Shown in pieces: positions 54,101-63,100 of a DNA stretch of 64,000 nt; positions within the stretch are counted from its first letter, which is position 1, and every line of letters begins with the position of its first letter. The translations under genes and the position numbers were made by a program. The stretch is from Gavia stellata (Eukaryota > Chordata > Aves > Gaviiformes > Gaviidae): positions 41,087,095-41,151,094 of the forward strand of contig NC_082597.1 of assembly GCF_030936135.1 (NCBI RefSeq), written 5' to 3'. A model generated the notes under the pieces. That model did not search any database. It was not told where the DNA came from and saw only the letters and a list, made by a program, of their open reading frames with translations.

Positions 54101-57100
54101 GTAATGGCAAGGTTTTCAAACTCAGATTTTCCTTCCAGTTACGAAAAACAGACTAGTAAAGGACTACAAAGAATATATATTTTACATTAACAATTAAACT
54201 CAGTTGTACCTGGCAATCTCTTCTTTTAAGAGTCTGTATTCTATCTTCTTATCTTCTGGTAGAGCCTCTGGAGTTCTCATTGGATCATTTTCTTTTTCTG
54301 ATTTTGGAGGGGCTTTGATTTTTGAGGCCTGTTACAAGGAGGTTCAAGTCAATACTAGTCACACTAATTTAAAATCCAGCTATTAACTACTATTTTTAAG
54401 AGGCATTTCGGCACAAACTTAAAGCTGTTCAAGGCTAACAAGACCTTTTAAGCCAATATTTTTTTGCTAGTAATTAAAGATGCATTGGATTTTAATTGAA
54501 AAAATGAAAGCAAAATGTATTACAAATTCTATCTTCAGGAGGCCATCTTAACCAAAATATCATTTTAATTAGCTTGTGCAATCCAAATTACAATGTAATG
54601 GTCCAGACAGGAGCCCATTTCTGATGTAATCCAATACTTCTTGACCAAATTCTGAAGCTTAAATTCCATATACAAAGCAAAATCATCACAAAATAGACCT
54701 ATAAAATGCTGATAGCATTTACCTCAACATTTCTCCTTGCTTCTTTTATCATAGATTCTAGTCCTCCAAACACACTGTTAGTTGAGTTAGATGGCTCTCC
54801 ATCAGACTCGCTATCATCCGAGTCATTTAATGTAACAACAACAGACTTGTGTTTTGGAAGCTGTGGGGAGAATGAAAAAAGTTTTATAGCAAGAAGAAAA
54901 AGTTAGAGACAGATACAACTCAGCATATATTTTCTAGAAGAGAAAAAGGATGTTAGCTCCTTTTGTTATCATGCCACACCAATTCCACATTGTAAGAAAA
55001 AAACCTAAGCATTTGTGCATTTCCACTACAAGATAGAGATACTGTACCCATTCTTGATACTGTAACATGAAAGGTACTTCAACATTTTCAACCTATTCCC
55101 AAGTATCTGCAGCATATTTACAGGTCCATGGTCATAGCATACATATCTCAAACCTCTGACTCCCATACTTCATTAATTATTTCAATTGTAATGAAAATTA
55201 TCATCCGCCATTTGCATGCAAATTTTTTTAAGTAACTGAAAGATAACAATCAATCAAGTCTGCATTAGAAATGCTGTGGCAGACATAGCAGAACTCCCTC
55301 ATCTTTCCACCACACAGCTGTCATGCCTCTTGTCCCACAGTTATACTTAGCTGACCTTACAGTGAGCCACTCAAGCAATTAAATTGGCAGAACACCAACA
55401 GTACATAAAGAACAAATGAAACAAGATTAAGCACTTTTTGCCAACATCACTATCTGAAACAGCTCACTGAAGATCAGACGACGGCCAATTCTAGTACAAA
55501 GAAAGAAGCAGAAACAAGCAAACAATTTAGATTAACCTCAAATGCTCTGCAGTTACAGCTTGAAAAGAAGCAAGTTAGTTCACACTTCCAGGACTGCTCT
55601 TCCCATCTCCCAGTGCAGGTCTGGACAATTACAGTTACACATTTAACCTTTACCTCAGGACAGGACCTCTTTAAAGCTTTAAGTGTCTTTTAAAGCACAC
55701 ACCCCACAAAAAATCCTACTGTTTAAAGTGAAAAAACCCCAGTTTTCATAGTAATTTCTTTTTGATATTCTCATTCTGGACAGTTCTTAAAATAAGGATG
55801 GTATCTACTACTTCCGAATATACTACAGCTACATCATTTTTGCACCACTATAGCATGGGTAGGTGAAATTCCAATTTATATTGGTGCAGGAAAACAGAAC
55901 AAGGCACCGCTCCTCTCCTCACAAATATTCTCTTGCTGTAGCTCCATGGAAACGCAAATTAACCAGGCAAGGCACTCCACCCTTCTCCTCACCTTCAGAT
56001 GCCCAATACAACCCTTCCCTGTCACTGGCTCTTGGTATTAGAAGACCAAAGCTGCCAAGCTGCTTTTGGCACAGTTGTGTAAACGCCTCTAACTGCCTTC
56101 CCCATTTTTCTTCTAAGGGAAAAGCTGATAGTGGGGAAGGTCAAAGTCCACTTTTCTCCAGGTGTTTTTTCCCAGGTGTTATTTTTTTATGTGGTTCAGC
56201 AAAATGTTTAACAATCAGTGAAGTAACACCAGGCAACTACCATCACATTGCCTTCAGTAAGATCAGCTTCTACTGCAGGGGAACCACAGCCTCAGCTGTA
56301 ACGCAGGATCTCTCCATAATGTTCCAAGATATATTTTCCATGACTACTTTGAAAAAGGGTTACAAGATGTCATTGAAAAAGCAAACCAACATCTGTAGGC
56401 TATTTCACTATGCAGAGGTCCTCAACTCCACAGAAGAAATCCCAAGGTTTGTAAATTTAAAACCTCTTTGAAATATGGTACAGCATACTCAAACATTCAA
56501 AAGCTACCACACCCCCAAAACTATGAAATTAGATTTCAAAAACCTGAAGAATTCGCATTTTCTATACCTTTGTGATTTTTAAATTTCTGGATATAGCAAA
56601 CAATGCTCACAGAAAAACTATTAGTTTTTAAGGTCAAAATTAAATTCTCATGAGTTCACTTCTTCTAGGGTCTAGTAAGAAATACCAAATACTACAGAAG
56701 TTAAAAAAATAAGCATTCAATGCAAATTGTTTCTAAAAGCTTAAACTAACAGGAGTAATTGATACTGTTTTCATATCAAACTGTTTTCACAGAGGACAAA
56801 AATACCTTGTGACTAGTCTCCTGTGAACAATATTTGGCTGTAAGTTCTTTAAAACATACATCTATTCTATATATCAATATTCTAAAGCTATTTAAAAAAT
56901 ATTAACAAATGCAAAATGCTTTCTTACTATAATCATTTTCATAAAAAAGACACTAGCCAAGCTAGCTGATTCAAATACAAGGTATTAATCTGTCAGCTTT
57001 AACTAGGCTAACCATCACTAGCAACCGGCACTGAATTTCAGTTGGACGGTTTTTAACATTTACATAATGCCTTTCAATGCCTTTCATAATGCCGCACCTC

Positions 57101-60100
57101 GAATACCGTGTTCAGTTTTGGGCCCCTCACTACAAGAAGGACATTGAGGTGTGGGAGCGCGTCCAGAGAAGGGCGACGAAGCTGGTGAGGGGTCTGGAGC
57201 ACAAGCCTTATGAGGGGCGGCTGAGGGAACTGGGGATGTTCAGTCTGGAGAAGAGGAGGCTGAGGGGAGACCTCATCGCTCTCTACAATTACCTGAAAGG
57301 GGGCTGCAGAGAGGTGGGTGTTGGCCTCCTCTCCCAAGTGATGAGTGACAGGACAAGAGGAAATGGCCTCAAGTTGCGCCAGGGGAGGTTCAGGCTGGAT
57401 ATTAGGAAAAACTTCTTTACTGAGAGAGTGGTAACACAATGGAATAGACTGCCCAGGGAGGTAGTGGAGTCACCCTCCCTGGAGGTATTCAAAGAGCATG
57501 TGGACATGGCATTGTGGGACATGGATTGATGGGCATGGTGTGTGGTGTGGTGTGGGGTTTTTTTGTGTGCATGTGTGGTTTGTTTTTTTTTTGTAATGAT
57601 GATCTTACAGGTCTTTTCCAACCTTAGTGATTCTGTAATTCAACTGCACAGCTGATAAGAGACATTTATTATGTTACTAAAACAAACCATCAGCTCCCCA
57701 GTAACACGTGTTCTCCCTTATTTATGCAACAGCAGTTAATGAAGTCTCAGGACAATGGAATATGCGGTAATATAAGGGTTTTTTCAGAATAGATTTAGTA
57801 TTCAAACATAAGAACACTTAAAAACGTAAATGTGAAATGATTACAGAAAGGATATAACCATGCCTAAATTGAACAATTACTCTAGTTATATCTAGAATTT
57901 AAAGTAGATTGCGAAGATGGGTACACACACATAAAGATCCTATCCACTTTGAGCTTAAAAGCACAATTTTCCTACAGAAAGGAAAGTAGGCCTCAGAATG
58001 ACCAAAAAAAGAACATTCAGGTCTCTACCATCTTAAGCTTTTTTTTTTCCCCCCATTATGGCATCAGGTGACCAAGTGATCATACAGTCTGTATTTATGA
58101 GCAAGAAAGCTATTGGCCAGCTACAGCTAGATTTTGATAGTGATATAATAGTCTCAAAGAGACTATATTTATACATAGTATCCACATTGGAGCGAGTCCA
58201 GAGGAGGGCCACAAAGATGATCAGAGGGCTGGAGCACCTCTCCTATGAGGACAGGCTGAGAGAGTTGGGGTTGTTCAGCCTGGAGAAGAGAAGGCTCCAG
58301 GGAGACCTTCCAGCACCTGAAAGGGAGCCTACAAGAAAGCTAGAGAGGAACTGTTTACAAGGGCATGTAGTGATAGGACAAGGGGTAATGGCTTTAAGCT
58401 GAAAGAGGGTAGATTTAGATTAGATATTAGGACAAAATTTTTCACCATGAGGGTGGTGAGGCACTGGAACAGGTGGCCCAGAGAAGTTGTGGATCCCCCA
58501 ACCCTGGAAGTGTTCAAGGCCAGGTTGACGGGGCTTTGAGCAACCTGGTCCAGTGGAAGGTGTCCCTGCCCATGGCAGGGGCCTTGGAACTAGATGATCC
58601 TTAAGGTCCCTTCCAACCCAAACCACCCTATGATTCTATGATATTTGTATCTCCAAATTTAGTTTAAAAAAATTAGTTTATTGGAGACACCATCCACTGA
58701 CAGAAAGGCAAAGGCATGGACTCAATCATGCTATTCATTAGAGAATCTGCATGGAAAAGAGCTACAACAAACCAAGCTTTGTAAGATGTGTTAAAATAAT
58801 TGCAAACTATCGACTACATATGGTTCACTGCCATAAATAGAACAGTAGATGACATGGGCTTCCAGTCTAGCATAACGCAAGCCAGTATGTTTTTATAACA
58901 CATTTCCAACAATCCAAGGAGATAGCAGACATCACAAATCAAATGCTAGCTGCACGTACCTCCCATGACCATTCAAATTAAGGTCAAATTACAGAATATT
59001 GCTTGAGCTAATGTAACGAAGTCAACGCTGCCTGAAGAGAATACTCTCTCCTCTGTCTTCCACCCGCACCCACAGACATGCCATCTGTCACTGCTTTTGT
59101 GCTAGTTCTGATGCTCACACACTGTTCACTGAAAAAATTCAACTCCCCCTAGAAAAAAAAAAAGCACTTCCCCCCCCCCCCCCCCCCCCAAGGTTAGTTT
59201 TCTAGCCAGTTTAGCATGTTAAATAAGTTAAGCAACAGGACTGATGCTCCAGACCCCAGTTTAAAACGGAGACACCATTTGGCCAGGAGCAGGAGGAAGA
59301 GCAAGATCACCTCTTTTTTGGAAACAGAGATTAGATTGGCTCAGCTACCACTGAACAGCACCCTTTACTCTGTGCTAATCTGGAAAAGAAATTAATTGAA
59401 CTATATTTAGAGTTTCTTTTAGTTCAGATGAGTGCTGGCGTGTTTTGATGTTCTCTGAAGCTGTAAATTCTTACTTCAGTGTCAAATTCTTTCTAGAAGA
59501 GCATATGTATTACCAAAGTTACTAATAATTAAAATGTTTAACTGAAGCTCCACTGTTCTATGCTGTATTATTAGAAAACCTTAAGTCTACTGTTCACTTG
59601 AACTGAAGACAACTTCAGCTCCTAGTCTTATTAATAGAAAGCACCAGTATTTCCTTACTGTGATCACTGCTCGTGGAGGCCTCGGTACTCTAACAAACTT
59701 TGTATTTTGTACTCGTGGCTGAGACACAGTATTAATACTGACAGCAGACAGATTGCTTCTTGGCACAGACTGCAAATTATCTGGAACAGGAGGGGAAGGT
59801 GGACCACTGTTACTTGAAGTTTCCTAATAAAATAAAACAAAAATATGGTCATAAAAATACACACTATACACAGCTATTTTAAAAGACATAAGCATAAATG
59901 AGATCCTTCCATACATGTCTTGGAATTTGGAATTGTGATTTAGGCAGACTATCCAAACATGTTAGACAAATCTTGCAATTTTACAATAATATCAAAAAGG
60001 CACACAAGAGCATGCCAGTTATTCACAGGTCAACTGCAAAAGATCCGCGACCTTTTAATGAAGTCAAAAACAATCTAAACTCTCAAAACCACAAACTTTG

Positions 60101-63100
60101 TTTCTCACTCCAAAAAAAACCAAAACAACAAACCAAAAAACTGTTCTCTCCTAACTACTTTTGCTAGAAGGTTGAAACAAAGTTAAGTGTCTTGTTTTCT
60201 AACTGACAGCTGATAAATAATAAACTTTTTTTGCAGAAAATAGAATCCCCATTCCCCTGAACATACTCAATTTTCAGTACCTTGAAGCTTCATAATTCCT
60301 TCAGAAACAAAAACAAGCTGCAATCTACAATTCAAAGGGTGTTCCGGTGTAGCTTTTGTTTCAGTTTCTTTTGGGGGGTAGAGGATGATGGAAATTCAGA
60401 GAATTTTAATTTTTTTTTCTTTTTTTTAAAGTCATCAGAAAGGCAGCATAAAAAAAGCCTGCAATCCTCATTTAGCAGGTCACATTTAAGTTTTGGGTAA
60501 GATTGCCATCTAGAGGTTTACATTCAAAAATCAATGGAGTACCTCAGATCTGAAAGCTCGTTTGTTGGCTAGAGACTTGAGTAATTCTTCTCTTAAGAGC
60601 ATCTCCTCTTCCTCTTCCTCATCAGCAAATGGAGGTTTTGGTGGCTGTTCAGGCTCTTCAGGGGGAAGAGGTGGAAGAGGTGGAGGTGGCTCAAGAGAAA
60701 CACAGGAAATACCCTCCACGTAAAGTTGGCTCAAAGATGGTACAGGCTGAGATAAAAAGGAAAACAAGGGTTTGAAACATGACAATTACTACTACTTTAT
60801 GATTATTTAGCAGAGGTTGAGGCCTAAATTCTTTCACGGTTTAAAACTCATTCAAACTGCAGTGGATTTAGATCACTGTCCAAGGCTGCTGCTAAACAGT
60901 TAGTAATTACTCAAAGATAATGGAAACAACAAGGTTACATTTGGACAGTAAAGCTGTGCAGACATACAAACTAAACGTAAATGAGAATTCAGAACCAGAA
61001 ATAGCCTAGCCACAGAAATATGGCAGACCAGATACGTTCACACTGCTTGAAAAAACACTCCTTAAACAGTTTTATGAATTTGTCTTAGCTAATAAAATTA
61101 CAATTTCCTTTAGTCAAAAATTCAGAAGCTGTCATGGCAGGGAATGGCAACTTTCTACTGCTTTACTAAGAAGGGTAACAATCATTCAATGAAGAAAAGC
61201 GGTGGGAAAAAACCACACTAATTCAATTTCCATGTGGACTCTTAGGTGAGAAGACAGACAGCATATAGTCAAAACGCACAAAGTTTGAAAGAAGGACTGT
61301 GATGAGCTACATTTTTGGTGGGGTTTTTTTTCCCCCCTAGGTAACAAGTCAGAGAATAAGCATATCTACATACATGGCCTAGAAATAAGAGGCAAAGTTG
61401 CCTTGCACTAACAATTCCAATTCATTATTTTTCCTTATTTGCTTCAGGCAATTTTTACTTTCTGTTATGAAACAGCATAGCTCTAACAATGAAGAGAAAA
61501 CTTGAGTTCAATAGGGAGAACTTCCATTACACAGGAATTGGATCAGCCAAGAAACAGCTGAAATAAAGAGCTTTAAAAAAAAAAAATCAACCACAAGCCT
61601 ATCAGATAGTTCAAGGGAATCACCAAATAGAGAACTGTATCAAAAACAGAATCTAAATTTAATCCTAACTTTAGCATTAAAAATAAGATACAAAATGAGA
61701 ATTATCAACCTTTTCAGAAACGCACTTCTTTCAAGGTTACTTACTTGAATTGGAGGTGGCAGTGGCAAGGAAATTGGTGGTACTGGAGGTGGAAAATATC
61801 CTATTGGACACTCAAAGAAAGGAGGCTGCACTGGAGAAGAAGCTGTAATTAAAAAAAAATATCAAGTGTAAGAAATCTGGCAGGTAATTACTAAACACCA
61901 ACTCATGCTTATACTTCAACTGATTTCACACAGCAGAAGGAAGAGACAAATGTTTTTACTATGCACCAATTTGAAAGGTAACACCAGACACAGCACAGTG
62001 CATTTATTTCTTACATAAACGTATATAAAAAGAGTAGTTACTTATCCTTTTTCTATTTTACATATGAAACGCAAGTACAGCCAAACAGTACTACTAAGGT
62101 CACGATTCAGAATGATTCAGCCCTCATATTCAATTTAATTTGCAAGAATCTACCTTCTTAAACTAGGTATCTCACCACGGAGCCTCCTGATTACTGGCTA
62201 CCAAAAATACAATACAAACTGGGACAGAAGCAGACCAAATGCACAGCTGATACTGAATTCTGAAACATAAAACTAGAGCTTGAGATGCTTCATCAGGAAA
62301 AGATTAATGTAGCTTACATGTCCAAAACAGCAAGTGCAATATTTTAGCAAAATATTTTAGTATAAGGAAGGCTGACAAGAAAGGAGACAAAAAGAACAAA
62401 AAAGGAAAGGAAGATGAAAAGCAAGAGAATAAAAATGGCCAATAAAGTAGTACGCTTAATGAAGCCCTCTCAACATTCCACAAGTTGAGATGGAACAAGG
62501 AAACCTGAATACCTTAAATGCACCTCAAACTCAGAGTCAATAAATGATTTAGGCTGGAAGAGACCTCTGGAAGGCACATGCCCCAGCACAAGCGCTCAAA
62601 GCAGGGCTGCCCCCAAAGTCAGGTTGCTAAGGGCCTTGTCCAGTCAAGTTCCAAGTACATTTGAGGATGGATATTCCACAATGTTTACAGTTAGCCTGTT
62701 CTAGTGTTTGACCATCCTTTGTGAAAGTTTTCCCTTACGTCTAATCAGAATTTATTTTGCTACAATTTAACTGTTGCCCCTTGTCCTTCTGTCCTTCTGT
62801 TGCACACTCTACAGAAGAGTTTGGCTGTCTTCTCTATAACTGCTCACTAGGTAATTGAAGACAGCAACAAATGCCTTCCTTAGCCTTCTCTTCTCAACAC
62901 AAACTCAGCTCTCCCAGTTTCTTTCCATAAATCAAGGGCTCCAGTCCCCAGTGAACTTTATGAAAAACAGGCCTGAAACACTTTCCCTTAGTCAAAAAAC
63001 TCCTTTGCTAGACTCCTAGTATGTCACTATCTTTCTCCTACTGTGAAACCAGAAAACTGACGCAGTCTTGTCAGTGTTTAACAGCCCCCTCCAACCACCC

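Larger units (their letters stand above)
54861..59658 (-). other. ZFC3H1 intron between exons w4 and w5, largest in window
   Basis: 4.8 kb intron carrying two CR1 copies, both antisense to the gene, and a 20-base homopolymer. A 202-codon plus-strand open frame at 55863-56471 matches nothing I know. Confidence 0.7.

Noticed and set aside
55863..56471. 202-codon plus-strand open frame in a ZFC3H1 intron
   Set aside because: No recognisable domain, no splice or promoter context, and it lies antisense in intron DNA. Chance is the simplest explanation.
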